From Evernia prunastri (lineage: Eukaryota > Ascomycota > Lecanoromycetes > Lecanorales > Parmeliaceae): 64,000 bases of DNA. Every line of letters begins with the position of its first letter. The stretch's first letter is position 1. This document shows positions 21,187 through 34,000 of the stretch, piece by piece. The notes under the pieces were generated by a model. That model searched no databases. It was not told where the DNA came from and saw nothing but the letters and a program-made list of their open reading frames with translations. Both the position numbers and the translations under genes were made by a program. The DNA lies in NCBI GenBank assembly GCA_003184365.1, contig NKYR01000067.1, forward strand, positions 1 through 64,000. Direction: 5' to 3'.

Positions 21187-23085
21187 GTTGGATTTTGCGA
21201 CAGAATGCTTCGTGTATTCAAGAGACGCGACTTATTAGTGAGGGACGGAGGGGAAGTATACACAGGCGTCGAGTGAAAGAGGGTGACAAGGGCGCGGATG
21301 TGGGAGCGATGGCCAATGGGTACGTGGATAGGGAAAGAGAACAGGTGTACGAGAAACAGTAACGATAGGTGTGAGAAAGTATCTCCGTAATGAATGAAGT
21401 GGTATCGGCGCACGCGGTGGTAGAGTCCTCGGTCCCCGGGCGAGTAAAAGGAGCTGAATGAAATGAGCTGGACCCTGAACCTGGAGTCTGGAGATCATGC
21501 CCTTGCTCGGCCCCCAAATGAATCAAATTATGCATAGCTCTTGAAAACTCAAATAGTCGAATGATACGAGCACTTGCTCCGTACACAATAAGGTAACTTA
21601 CACAAAGAGGATGTGAATGGTTCCCTCGTTTGAACGAAGAGCAGAGGCTGGCCATGTGCTTGCGACTTGTGAGGATTTGAGAGCTCAACACCTTCATCAT
21701 TCTAGTCGCCCTTCCCGCTGTTCATCAAGATGGGCTCGATACAATCATGGGAAAAGTACTATCAAGTTAAGTACCTAGTAAGAAACGGAGAAGTGCTGGT
21801 GGGACAGTTCAGGCAGATCTGAATGGCGGCCAGGCGACGCTGCAGGCACGCTTGCTTCACCCACTTTGGAGGCTTTTTGACCGCTAAGACGGTCCGGTAA
21901 CATATCGAACCTTGACCACAATAATAAGTCGGAGCCTGAGCATCGGAAAAGCCGTACGCAAGATTGGGGGGATCAGGAATAAAATGCGTCTCGCGACTTT
22001 GGTCCACTGTATGAGCAAGGTTGGTCCACAGTCGGTGGGTTTTAAACTCTAGCTCGCACCGGATCCATGCTCATGTTGGCTTTGATTCCCATGTCCTCCG
22101 TCAAGCGCGTCCAGCTGCTGAGCGTTCCCGGCTCCTCAAAAATCTACCCATGTATCGCAGGCAGCTTCAAGTGCTGCAAACGAGAAGGAGAGAAGTGGTC
22201 AATAAATGAATTATTAGCTGGATGTTGGAGGAGAGTTGATTTCATTGAAGTTTACCCGACCCGAGCGGGAGAAGAAAGGCTGTTTTGGTGAACCTCGGAA
22301 GCCAGTTATCAGTACTTACGGACTAAGACTAAGTACAGAGTAGTCACTCTCACTCCGATGACGCCATTTTTCTGTACAGTAACGATATGTAAATGTAAGT
22401 GGTTTACCAAGCAAGTTCTCTACTCCGTGCGCACGACTTTACGAGTGACCCTGCGCTCGGATAGCAGCCCTGTGAGACTCGTTTGGTTTTTGGCATGATA
22501 CGGGAATTGGCCCTCGTGCTTTTAAAGACCGCATGGGACTGGACTGGGCTCTAGAAACGTGTTTAGGATATGATACGGGTATTGAACCTCAGAGTGGCTC
22601 GGTAGGAGATGACTTAAGGTGTTCGTTCTACATCTGCCTTTTGAGAGCGCGTGTAGTGAGATCTTACATGATACGGGGTTTGAGCCAAAATGATAGATGA
22701 CCCTGTGATTAGGGACTCCCAAAGTCCAATCACTATTGTCTCCTGGGAGTTCAAGAAATCGGCTACGAAGCTCTCTTCTAGATAGGACACAAAACTCACG
22801 GATGATCATGCTTATATAGAGAGTTGTCCGATGCCTGAGTCTTATATCTATGTAACTACTCCGTAAGAATAATTACATGTACTTGAAAACGCAACTGCAT
22901 TACCAATAACAATAACACTATAATTCCTTTTCATCGAAACACAGACCAAAGGGCAAGGTACCTTACTCGTAGTGACCACCGTCGAACTGAGCCATCTACC
23001 AGCAAAATTGGCTCCGTCATTTTTCAAGCAGCTGGAGAACAGGCTGTGGCGCCTTTCTTTAAACGTCCTGTAATCTGGGCCAAGC
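21187..23085. other. 1.9 kb intergenic between divergent genes
   Basis: Upstream of both the wall protein and hpm1. It contains three copies of ATGATACGGG at 22495-22504, 22570-22579 and 22668-22677. No protein or RNA gene is supported. Confidence 0.45.
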
Positions 23086-24442
23086 ATGACCACATCATTT
23101 ACCTTTGGCTTTGAGAGTGACGGGACTGAAAACAATGACATTGATATCATGGAGCTTGGACGTTCGCATGACACCCCGGGGCATGACTATCTGCCTGCTA
23201 CGGAGCCTGAGTTGCACAAGCTGCAAGATCTGGTATGGGATAATGCTCTTCATTCACTCCTTTTTGCCAGCCTACACTACTCTATTTTCTCTTTCTGGAC
23301 CACAAATTCGGCGTGTTACTCTGCCTTGGGCTGTATAGCTATTTACACTATGCTCCGATCACTCGGATCCTCAATATCGATGATTCTATGCTGCACCTGA
23401 GAGACGTGCAACTGGTCACCGATGTCCTGTCCCTTGCTTCTTCCAATCCCCCCAATTAATATAGAATCTAATCAAAGCAGCTTTTGGCTCTTCCCTCGAA
23501 GATCTCTTACAGCACGGTCCAAGTTCGATCTCCTGCCGGCATGCTCAACATACCTCGGCGGGAACTTTTCGATATCCGGGCTCAGCTGATGACGGAAGAC
23601 GATAATCCCGATCAGTCCAGCCCGCCGGTCGGTCTTTCGACTTGTGATATTACGCCAAATGTTTATGAGGGAGGTTTTCAGTCTTGGGAGTGTGCTGTAG
23701 ACCTTGCCAGTCATCTACTTGTAAAGCTCAACACCGGTTGGGATTTGTGTGACCGAGAGGTGCATGTTGTCGAGGTAATTTACGCTCTGCCCGATCCGGC
23801 TCTGTGTCCAATCCTACTTACCAAAGTGTTACTTGACAGGTTGGTGCAGGCACGGCTCTTCCAACCCTCGTTGTCCTCGACTTTTTGCTCAAACAGCGGT
23901 CACCATCGTGGCGTGCCATTCATTTATGCGTTGCTGACTACAACCTATCCGTCCTGAGACTTGCTACCGTACCCAATTTGCTACTCACTTGGTACTTTAA
24001 TCAGTCCGTAGCGATCCCTGAAGCTGCAGGCTATCTCGAGATAACACCAAACCTTCTCTCGCAGTTCGTCAAGGACCTTTCGGACAAAGCTATAAACATA
24101 TCAGGGATTTCGGGAACTTGGAACGAAGCGTTCACTGATATTCTCTTGTCATTCAATGATTCTCAACACCGGAATTCTATTGATACCATGCTCCTAGCGA
24201 GCGAGACAATATATTCGCTTAATTCGATCCGTGCTTTCACTGAGGTCCTCATTGGCGTCTTGAAGAGCGCTGAAGAGACGCGTGGGTGTGGAAAGGCATT
24301 TGTCGCGGCAAAGAAATTTTACTTCGGCGTCGGCGGTGGTGTTGATGAGTTCCTCGGTACTTTGGACGCGCTGGGTGGCAAAGGAGTGATGGCCTGGGAG
24401 TCCGAGGGGGAAGGCGTTCGCAGAGTCATAGTGGAAGTTTGA
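23086..24442 (+). CDS. hpm1: protein-histidine methyltransferase Hpm1 (METTL18-like)
   Basis: Exons 23086-23232, 23481-23774 and 23840-24442 give 347 residues. The N-terminus SFTFGF, the LALPSKISYSTVQ strand and RRELFDIRAQLM are typical of fungal Hpm1. VYEGGFQSWECAVDLA precedes the SAM motif I, here VGAGTALP (residues ~148-155), formed across the second splice. VADYNLSVLRLATVPN is the SAM-binding acidic loop region, and SETIYS plus YFGVGGGVDEF end the fold. Hpm1 methylates a histidine of ribosomal protein Rpl3. Intron 1 is unusually long for this window (248 nt) but phase 0 at both ends. Confidence 0.87.
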
Positions 24443-25520
24443 TGAACTAGGGGCAATGCAGCCGAATGGTGAGCCTTGAACTTGGCGCTACTCTACAGAT
24501 GAAGGAGCTGATCCACGTAGATCCTATTCGTTCGCACCACTTTAAGTCCCTTCGACCCGAGCTTGATACCGACTTCTTGGCTCATCCTTATGTTGTATGA
24601 TTGGTCTTCGAAGGACGAGCTTGGGTTACTTGTATAGCATCAGGCACGAAGCGTTTGCATGGTGCAGTCTCTTCATGACGAGGTTACTCGCTCGCCTACT
24701 TCTGTAAAGCTATCCTGTACACGTGAGACACGGTATGTCTACCACCTCCAACAAAAAGCCTATTCTACAAGGCTTACACGATCCAAGACTCAAATAATAA
24801 CCTTATTAATCCCGTGTCCGTTGTTTCGTTTCCTTTGGGCGCATAGGGAATCGCGGATACTCGTAAGTTTCGAGGCATACTCTAGCGACACGTCACACGA
24901 GTCATTAAAAAACCAATGAGTCAGCAAAATAGCAAAAAGAAGTCTTGATTTCCGGAGATGCAGTGCAACAAGCCCGTCTTCATACCTCCGACAACCTTGC
25001 TGAACTTACCGACTTGCTCCCTCTCCCTCGTGCTTCGCCAGCCAGTTCCACCAGCTCGTTTTCTCAGTGGTATGCAACTTGGAACGCTAGAGTAAAGGCG
25101 ATCCGCAATGCCATGAATTCTCCGAAACGCTGACAGGGTAGTGGGTACAATATTACGATCGTGAAGCGCAACGAAGTTTATTCGTGGAGATGCCAGAGGA
25201 TACGCTTGTTATTAAACGTCGCTTCCTACTTTGGCAATTCCTTGGTCCCAGAAATCCCTCAATATTTGCGAGCCATTCTTTCAGTAAGATCTCATTCACC
25301 AGTCGATTCATGAAGGGTCCTCTCGCTCTTTGCGCTTGTATTATATTGAACAGTGAGGAAGATTTTCCCCAAGCATAAGAATGCGTGTCTACCCTTGTCT
25401 TCTGTCCCTTTTTGCTGTTCGCTGATCTGTTCTTTTGTCGTTCACCCTGCATCAGTGTTCTTTGCCAGGGCTCGTCTGTCTATCAAAGAGCTATAGATCG
25501 TCCAAGTTAAAAGTCTTACC
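24443..25520. other. 1.1 kb intergenic
   Basis: No supported gene. A 62-codon frame at 24945-25133 with a Ser-rich stretch has no recognised homology and is probably chance. Confidence 0.45.
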
Positions 25521-26150
25521 ATGTCACCTCTTACCCTCTTAGCACCCATCTGCTTCTGCCTTCTCTCGTGCCTCCTCATGCCCACGACTATCGCCACGCC
25601 GGCCCCCGTCCCAGCCCCCGTCAACGGTGACCCATGCGGTCCGGTGATCCAAGACAACCCAAACTATCCCAACACCTGCTCCGTTGCACCCGTCCTTGTC
25701 AAAAGCCCTCAACCCTACGGCATAAACTGCACAGCCATCACCCCAGTGCAACGTCACGACGCAGTAACATGGGATAATTGCTCTGCCACGTACCAAGATG
25801 CCTGCACAAAAGCACTCGACAAGCGTACTCGCGCCGGTGTGTGGATCTGGAGCACGCTGGCGGAGGGATGCGCCCTCGGCTTCTTCTTACCGCCTTATGT
25901 GGGCTCTGCGCAGCTAACGAATTTCACAAGATGCTTGGAGATATTCCAGGCTATGAACGACACTTGCTCGACCAGTGTGCCTCCGAGCAATTTCGCAGGT
26001 GTCAATTTGAGAACGATACCGGGCCATCGACCATCCATTGTTAATGGGCAGGAGGTGTATGATGGATACCCAGACAATTCATATGGGTTCGAAGGGAATG
26101 CGGTGAATGTTGGATACCCGAGCTATGCTCTAACTTATTACCCAACCTAG
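25521..26150 (+). CDS. small secreted eight-cysteine protein
   Basis: Intronless, 209 residues. A signal peptide (LTLLAPICFCLLSCLLM) is followed by a Pro/Ala spacer, PAPVPAPVNG. The mature part has eight cysteines (GDPCGP, NTCSV, INCTA, DNCSA, DACTK, EGCAL, TRCLE, DTCST), enough for four disulfides. The C-terminal ~50 residues are Gly/Tyr/Pro-rich without cysteine. I do not recognise a named family. Size, secretion signal and even cysteine count fit small secreted proteins of fungi, including effector candidates, but they equally fit a wall-associated protein. It is isolated from other genes by >1 kb on both sides. Confidence 0.7.
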   Translation: MSPLTLLAPICFCLLSCLLMPTTIATPAPVPAPVNGDPCGPVIQDNPNYPNTCSVAPVLVKSPQPYGINCTAITPVQRHDAVTWDNCSATYQDACTKALDKRTRAGVWIWSTLAEGCALGFFLPPYVGSAQLTNFTRCLEIFQAMNDTCSTSVPPSNFAGVNLRTIPGHRPSIVNGQEVYDGYPDNSYGFEGNAVNVGYPSYALTYYPT

Positions 26151-28365
26151 GGGGCTCTTTCAGGAGACAGCGGGGCCCTGTGCGTGAGTGTAGAGTGTGG
26201 AGTGGGATGGAATCTTGACGTGCTTGGGCTGGGTGGGCTCGTAAGAGAAGCGGTTTCTTGTTCGTACTGGCTGTGAGGGTGTCGTTGGGTTGAATTTTAG
26301 ATGATTGGGGTGGCTGTTGTGTTGCTAAAGTGTGCCATATCAAAGGAATTAAGCCTTACATCATCGTGTAGGTTCGGTATCAGGGTCCGAATGTTCACTT
26401 GTTCCCTGCATGTTTGCGGAGTCCCTATTGTCGTACATCCGACTTGATCTACTAAACGACAACGCTTCTCCTTTCGGCCCGATCCTTTGAATAGCGCCCC
26501 CTCTGTCCAACATTTCAATTCGTAATCGCCACGCCTCTGACTTGATCCCCCAAGTATCTAAGCGCTTCTTCATGGCCCCTTTAAGGTTATAACGAGCACA
26601 TTAGACCTGGCCTCTATATCAGCTGCTGGTTCCATCAACCTTGAAGACGTTCACTGCCGGCTCGAGCCTGGAGCACTTGCACTAAACTTCGCCCAAATTC
26701 ACATCCCCTTATTTCAAGTTTTACTCGTACTAGATCCCGTCTTTAAAAGGTCTGGAGGGAATATGTTCCTTTCTTCTCTTGAGAGTCCTCAATTTAAAGG
26801 CACCTGTGCTTCATCCTTACCTGTCCTTGCTGAAATCCCTTCTGTGTCCCATTAAAGCCTGAGATTAGAGACCCAGCTCTGAGAACGGGACAACAAATGT
26901 TATGATACAGATCGCTATTGTGGTTGCTTGCCTCTAGTGTCAATGATTCGAACGTAGTCTTGAGTATTCTGTGTCAGCGTTGTCCAGCCTAATCAAACCA
27001 TCCGCTGGCTTGGCAGTATTACAGCTGCAGCAATCACGGCCTTGCGATACGTTTTACCTCGCTACTACTCAAACACGAGGAAGGAGAGATATGTCAGAAA
27101 CAACAAAATCAGCTTAGGACGCAACTCTCCAATCTTCACCCAGGCTTCTCTATTTGATCTTCAATTCTTGAGCAGGGTTCGAACCTCAGCATGATGTGGG
27201 AAACCTTCGATGAGGTCATGCTCGAGAGGGAAATGCTTGTCAGGCCGAAGCCTGGGAGTACCAGTCGAAGATACATGAACAGCGACCTGTAACCTGTACG
27301 TACACATCGGAGGTGATCCCTCGTAATGGTACCGAGATTGAGTTGCAAGAAATGATTTTGTCAGCATCTTTATTGACTTTTCTCTACGCCTTTGACCTGT
27401 CTTGTAACAGCAGGTTCTGCCGCGCATAGAATATGCTGACCTAAAGATCTGAGTAGACGCATTCATGACCATGAACGAAGCCGTTCCTCCGCTGCCATTG
27501 CAGTACTCTCAAAGCTTCTTGGAATTCTCTTCGAAATATTCGTTGGGAAGGACTGCCACGAGTCTTCCGACGCGATTCTCTGAAAAATCGGGTTTCTATC
27601 TCGCTCGTACTTACGCCTTCAACGAAGATCCAGAGAGGCCTCATTTTGCTTTGTCGTCCAGAAAACAACAGCGAAACCGGACCCCTCCTCTTGGCTTTGA
27701 TTAAGCTAAGCTCAAGGTCTTTTCCAATCCTTGGATCGGGGATGAGATGGCTTAAATGGTTGACCTTGATCAGCGTTCTCACAAAAACAACAACATTGCG
27801 TGGCTAAATCAACTAGCTCCTTTCATTTACCTTCGAGTGGGAGGTCGAAACACTGACTCTTCCTTCATGGCCTATCTGCCTATATACCTAGATACAGACT
27901 CTTAAGATTGCTTTTTCGGATTCGGAACCGCAAAATCTGGCGGCCAGTTTGCAAATTGTGGGTGGACGGTGCGAGAAACCTGTCACGTTGGCAGTTGCTG
28001 TGTCGCCTTTGCATGATCGTTGCGATACTTTGGATGATATGAATAATAGTGAAATAAGATTTTCAACATGGAGTCTAGGAGCAAGGAAATTTTGCAGCTC
28101 TGGAAGCCTTTCTGGAATTCGCTGTAGCAGATGAAAAGGTACAGGTGTGCGAGTTTGGGAGGTGAAGGGGCCTGAATTGTGGAGGCCGAAAGTTGTGAAT
28201 ACTGCCGTATGGACATGAGATCATGTCTGCAGTCACCTTATACGGTTACCATTTGCTGCCTCTTAGGATCTTGTTTACATGGGCCATTGTTGTATTACGT
28301 CTATGAATGTCAGGGCCCCAAGGTGTATATATTGCCGCAGAATTGTATGTGATCTATCGTTACCA
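26151..28365. other. 2.2 kb intergenic
   Basis: Several short open frames, none with a domain. A sequence at 27171-27190 resembles a tRNA B box but no tRNA folds around it. Confidence 0.45.
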
Positions 28366-29463
28366 TTAGATTGGGACTGTGAGTGGCATCATGACCGAGG
28401 CGCCACCGTCAACGACCACTGAAAAATTTCGCAATCAGTATTACTCTTTTAGGGTGCTTCCAGAGCTGAAGGATATGTGTCGGGAGCCGGCAACGTTTCC
28501 GGCTCTCCGAAGACGACGAGAAAGGGAGTGATGGGTCAGGAAACATGACTTACTGTTGGCACCAGTCATGTAGCTGCTGAAACCGCTTGCCAGAAAGCCA
28601 GCTACCCTCGCGACTTCGCTTGGCAACCCCGCACGCTCAAGGCCAATATGCTCCTTCTGTGACTCAGCCGATTGCAGGTTTGCAGGAGGCAATTGAGACT
28701 TCATGCCGCGCATGTCGAAACCTTTCAAATCTATACCGACATCAATCTGGCCTGGTGATATACAGTTGATCCGAACCCCAGTGCCTTTGAGGACGGCTAC
28801 GCCGGCCTGCACAACCCCCAATGCTGCGTGAGAACTCATGGTGTAGCAAGGGCCCCAGCAACCCCCATACGTCGAAGCTACAGAGCTAACGACGATAATG
28901 CTCCCGTATTTTTGATCTTTTGGCGCAGCATTGGGGTAGTTGCCCTTGCTCGCCAGCTTTCCCATGGCAGCAGGTGCGTATTTCAATGCGAAGAAGGGCG
29001 CCAGACTGTTTGCCTCGAAGCATTTCTGGAGATCGGAAGGTGTGGTCATGTCGATTGACGGAGGCCCGAGCAGCCCGGAACTGCTGACCCAGACATCGAG
29101 TCGCCCCCATGAATTTAGGACGTCATCGATCAGGGTCAGGGTTGCTTGCTCGTCGGCTGCAATCAACGGGTACGGGATTATCTTAGTGTTGGGGTGGCTT
29201 TCGCTGAGGGTGGAGGCTATAGCGGAGGCGTCTTCGTTGGTGGTCCTGGTACAGGCGTAGATGCAAGCTGCTCCATGCGCTGCGGTAGGATCACGTCAGC
29301 TGTCATCAAAGCTGAGCCCAGCTGCTGTCTTACCAGCGAGCTCGCCAACGATGGCCTGACCAATTGGCTGTGTTGCCCCTGTGACGACGCAGACGAAGCC
29401 GTACAGCTTGCCATCTGAGCGGTAAGGGGAAAAATGGGAGGAGGAGTCATTTAAGTCGGGCAT
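28366..29463 (-). CDS. short-chain dehydrogenase/reductase, atypical active site
   Basis: Exons 29463-29334, 29279-28554 and 28418-28366 give 302 residues. The Rossmann start has VTGATQPIGQAI (glycine-rich cofactor loop), followed by SWGRLDVWVSSSG where classical members have NNAG. The catalytic Ser lies in VVSSVAS (~175). Tyr189 sits in CYTMSSHAAL, so the lysine expected four residues after Tyr is Ser193. VRINCISPGQIDVG and the C-terminal VVDGGASVM are normal for the family. It is probably a cytosolic NAD(P)-dependent oxidoreductase or a catalytically altered relative; the substrate is unknown. The last intron is long (135 nt) but its removal restores the conserved TGANMVVDGGAS end. Divergent from the amylase gene, 1.6 kb away. 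Confidence 0.8.
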
Positions 29464-31019
29464 GGTTCAATGTTGAAGATGAAGAAGGTGACTGAGTCGG
29501 GTCGTTTAGAGTAGAGGGATGAGGTAAGTGGTAGATAGGGGAATAGAGATGGACAGGGTGGGGTTTGATGGGTTGTGCAAAGGGATTGAAAGAAGGAGGT
29601 AGAAGTGGGATAGTAAAGTACCGGAATGGCATATTCCAGAAGCTCCATGGTGAAGTAAGATGGGTGTAAAGTAAAGGGGTGTGGTAAAGAAAAAGAAAGT
29701 TGTTTTGTTTTGTTTTTTTCCCATTACCTTCACCTTCGTTAACTACTGTATTGATTTATTAGTTGTCGTCCTTATCGGCCGGCTCTAGCTTTGCGATAAA
29801 GACCAGACCATGACCGAGGGACTTGACCAAGGGTTTTTCTTTTTTCTTTTTATGCTTTCTTTTGATTCTTTTGATTCTCATCATTATTTACTGTATCTGA
29901 TAAGAGTAAAGATTATTGATATATATGTATCGTACATATGAGAAGAAGGTAGTGGGATCAGAGCCATATTATGATAACTATCTGAACCCACGTTTCTGCC
30001 AAGTTTGTTGCATTTAGATATCCTGAGACCGCAACGGATCAGCCTCGTTGGTGCTTCATGAGTGCTCATTCTCTCCTTTTTTCTATCTTTCTCTCTTTCT
30101 CTCTTTCTCTCTTTCTCTCTTTCTCTATTCCTCTATTCCTTGCCCTCTTCGACACCATCTTTTCCCTGCCCTCACAGCCATGCTATCCTAATCTATGACT
30201 GAGCACACACCCTCCCTGTTCGTCCAATAGGAAAGTCTAAATGACATCGCCCCGAATCCGGTTCGAAGAAAACTTCTTTTGCGGTCTTTATACCCTGTTT
30301 TGGTAATCAAGGTGTTCGCTTTTAGCTACCAGAGGCCGCATCCAGCCGACAGCTGCTGCTGGAGAAAGGCCCGCAAAGCTCAACATACCATTTGCTTTCT
30401 ATCTCATCTAATTTTGGGGGAAAAAGCGATTTCTTCCTAGTACCAGTCTGGCAAAGGCCTAGCACTTTTGTTTCACAGCTTCAGGCTAGCTCGATCCACG
30501 CACAGAAGCCAACGACCTAAAGGTACGCCGAAAACAATAGGGATGATCCAGCAGATGTCAAAGATGCAATGACAAAGAGAACGAATCTCAGCAATGTCAT
30601 AGATGGTTGCTTCGCGTACTTCCTTTCACACCAGACTTTTCGACTTATGCAAGTCTTCCTCATTCACCGTGAAGCTTTCTGAAGCCATATCTCATTCAAA
30701 GAATTGCATTGCCAAATGTAAAATATTGTCTCTTTGAGTCGGCTGAGGGCAAGCATCAATTTCATATTTATGTAAGCTGCTTACAAGTGTAGAATTACCC
30801 ACATGTTTTGTCATTCCAAGGGCCATATTTGGAATGGAAAGTAACTTCCGAGGAATGGAGGCCAACCGCACGCAGTATTTACCATTCCAGAATTTCCGAA
30901 TGCGATGTTTACATTTCAACAACAGAATTGGCTTATAAGTACACGACGCGTTATTCCATATCTCTTCAGTTTTTGTTTCCATTCCGCGTGAGACGAAGAT
31001 TCTCCCTTGCAGAGGCACC
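29464..31019. other. 1.6 kb intergenic between SDR and amylase
   Basis: Contains T-rich tracts at 29700-29730 and 29830-29880 and a pyrimidine microsatellite at 30088-30126. It should hold both promoters. The last ~60 bases before 31020 are the amylase leader. Confidence 0.5.
30088..30126. repeat. (TTTCTCTC)n pyrimidine microsatellite
   Basis: About five 8-bp units of pure pyrimidine. Confidence 0.85.
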
Positions 31020-34000
31020 ATGGCGCTCGCGTTTCTACTCGTTCTTTACACGTATCTTGGATTTGCTGCTGCCCTTTCAAAGGAAGGATGGCGGTCTCAA
31101 TCGATCTACCAGCTTCTTACCGACCGCTATGCTCGAACCGATGGAAGCACGGCGCCTTGCGCTGATCTCGGAGATTATTGCGGGGGCTCATGGCAGGGGA
31201 TCACCAACAACCTGGACTACATCCAGAGCATGGGATTCACAGCCATATGGATATCGCCTATCACAGAGAACATACCAGTCATCACCTATGAAGGAGCGGC
31301 TTACCATGGATTCTGGCCACAACAGATCAACCAAATCAACTCGAATTTTGGGACCGCAGCGGACTTGAAAGCCCTGTCCAATGCCGTGCACGAGAGAGGC
31401 ATGGTATGTCAATGAATCATCGGTGCGACAAGGAGGGCAGACGCTGATGTGGCATAGTACCTTATGGTCGACATGGTTACAAACGACATGGCTTGGAACG
31501 GCAATTACACCACCGTCGACTACTCTGTATACGATGTTTTCGATGACTCAAGTTATTACCACCCGTACTGCCCCATCACCGATTATCAAAATTCAACCAA
31601 TGCGGTGGAATGTTGGTCTGGCGACCAGCATATTTCGCTTCCTGATTTGGCAACGGAGAATAGCGTTGTTGTGGACAAATGGCAAGCGTGGGTCTCGAAT
31701 ATTACTTCCTTCTATGGCATTGACGGCATTCGGCTTGACGCTTGTCTTGAACAAAACAAACCGTTTTTCACATCCTTTGAATCGGCCGCCGGGGTATACA
31801 TTATTTGTGAAGCCTATGACTACCCGATAGATGTTGTTTGCGACTACCAGAATTACGTTAGTGGCTTGCTCAACTTTCCCATGTGGTACTTGGTCATCGA
31901 TGCCTTCGGATCCATCTCAGGCAGCATCACCAACCTGTACAACGGAATCACTGAAATCCAAGGCAATTGCACGGATGTCTCCCTACTGGGAAACTTCGTG
32001 GAAAACCACGACGTCAATCGCTTCCCCTACACGGTTACGGATATTGGACTGGACCAAAACGCCATCGCCTTTGTCATGCTCAACGATGGCATCCCGATCA
32101 TATACGCAGGAGAAGAGCAGTACTATTCAGGTGGCCCCCCACCTGCCGATCGAGAGACAACATGGACCTCCAATTACAATACCACCACCATCTACTACCA
32201 GCTTATTAAAAAGATCAACGCCATGCGAACATGTGTAATCGCCAAAGACTCTACATACACGACAACCAAGTCAGTCCCTTTCTATCTGGATAGTCAGGTG
32301 CTGGGCGTGAAGAAGGGAGCGAGTCCGACAATGCAGATAGTTGGGGTATTCAACAATCGCGGTACCGGCGCCGAAGCCTACACGATCAACATGACCGAAA
32401 CCGGCTGGACCGCGGGTCAAGTTATCTACGAGATATATACCCAGCAGAGTGTCACAGTGACCCCGGAAGGGTACCTCCCGGTCTACATGTATGGCGGACA
32501 ACCAAGAATGTACTTCCTTCTGTCATCTTATCAATGTTGTTCGGGCATCGGTGGTAACGGCGCCAGTGGCGTCGCTGGCGTCGCTAACCTCTGCTTGAGC
32601 ACCAGCTCGTCGACGTCCACGAAGATTACGTCAATTGTTCCGTCAACATCGGCAATAGTCAGTTCTTCGACAGCGGTTTCAAGCTCTTCGACCTCTTTGA
32701 TAGTACTTCCAAGCTCTACGCCAATCGTTCTATCCACTTCAAGTACAACCACTTCTTCGACAACTCTTTCAAGCTCTACGCCAATCGCTCCGTCGACCTC
32801 GAGTACAGCCATTTCGTCGACGCAGCTTTCAAGCTCTACAAGCGCTTCGCCAATCGTTCTGCCTACCTCGAGTACAGCCATTTCTTCGACAGTGCTCTCA
32901 AGCTCTACGTCAATTGTTCTGTCCTCTACCTCAAGTACAGCCTTTTCTTCGACAGTGCTTTCAAGCTCAACGCCAACTGTTCTGTCTACTTCGAGTACAG
33001 CGATTTCTTCAACAGTAGCTCCAAGCTCCTCGCCGGGATCTTCCAGCTCCTCAGCTTTACTCCCAAGTTCGACGCCAATCGTTCCATCTACTTCGAGTAC
33101 AGTCACTTCTTCAAGCTTAGCTTCAAGCTCTTCAGCAGTACTACCAAGCTCTACGACAAGCTCTGCAGAAGCTTCTGTAATACCGGCGTCTTCCACTCAG
33201 AGCTCGTCCCCGGGAACAAGCACCTCAAATCCGACTAGCGGTGTCCCGTCATTGTCTAGCTCCAGCGGTAGTTCGTCGGCCCTTCCGGCATCCACCGCTC
33301 CCACCTCTTCAGGTGTCGCTATTCCAACCACCTCCAGTGCATCCACGGCATCGAACGTTCCAGAATCTGTGTCATCCTCGGCAGCACCGGCTCCTGCGAC
33401 TGCAGCACCTATATGTCCGTCTGCGGACGGCAATACTTTTATTGCCAATGGTCAGGAGTTTGTGGTCGGTTGCGCCATTGATAGTGACCAAGAATACTTT
33501 ACCCAGATGTCAGGTACCGACATAGCAGACTGTGTTCATATATGCACTACGTATGCAGGAACAAAAGTTTGCGCGGCAGTGACCTACAGCGACGGAATCT
33601 GTTATTTGAAATCCAGCCCTGGAGCCGTCTACAACCAGAACAGCTCGGACAGCGCCTTCGTGATCAGCACCCCGAACGGCCCAGAGACTGTAGCCTCCGG
33701 CTACTTAGCGGGCAATATCTCACAGGCGGCCCCAACTTGTCCCTTGGCCAACGGAAACACTTTCGAAATCGACGGCTATGTCTATGTTGTGGCCTGCAAT
33801 ATTGACACCTACGTCGTCGATATTTCCACGGCTCCTGGTGCCGATCTTGCCACATGTGTGGAGAGCTGTGTTTCTTTCTCCGGCACGACATCTTGCGTGG
33901 CTGTGACACTGAACAATGGAACTTGCCATTTCAAAGGCTCGGTCGGAACAGTCTACCACGCTTCTGGCGTAGACACAGCCTTCATCATAGCGGACAACAG

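Noticed and set aside
27171..27190. GGTTCGAACC, tRNA B-box-like
   Set aside because: The flanking bases do not form a T-stem, acceptor stem or A box in either orientation.
32531..33196. 221-codon acidic open frame on the minus strand
   Set aside because: It is antisense to the Ser/Thr linker of the amylase; Ser codons read backwards give Glu/Val repeats.
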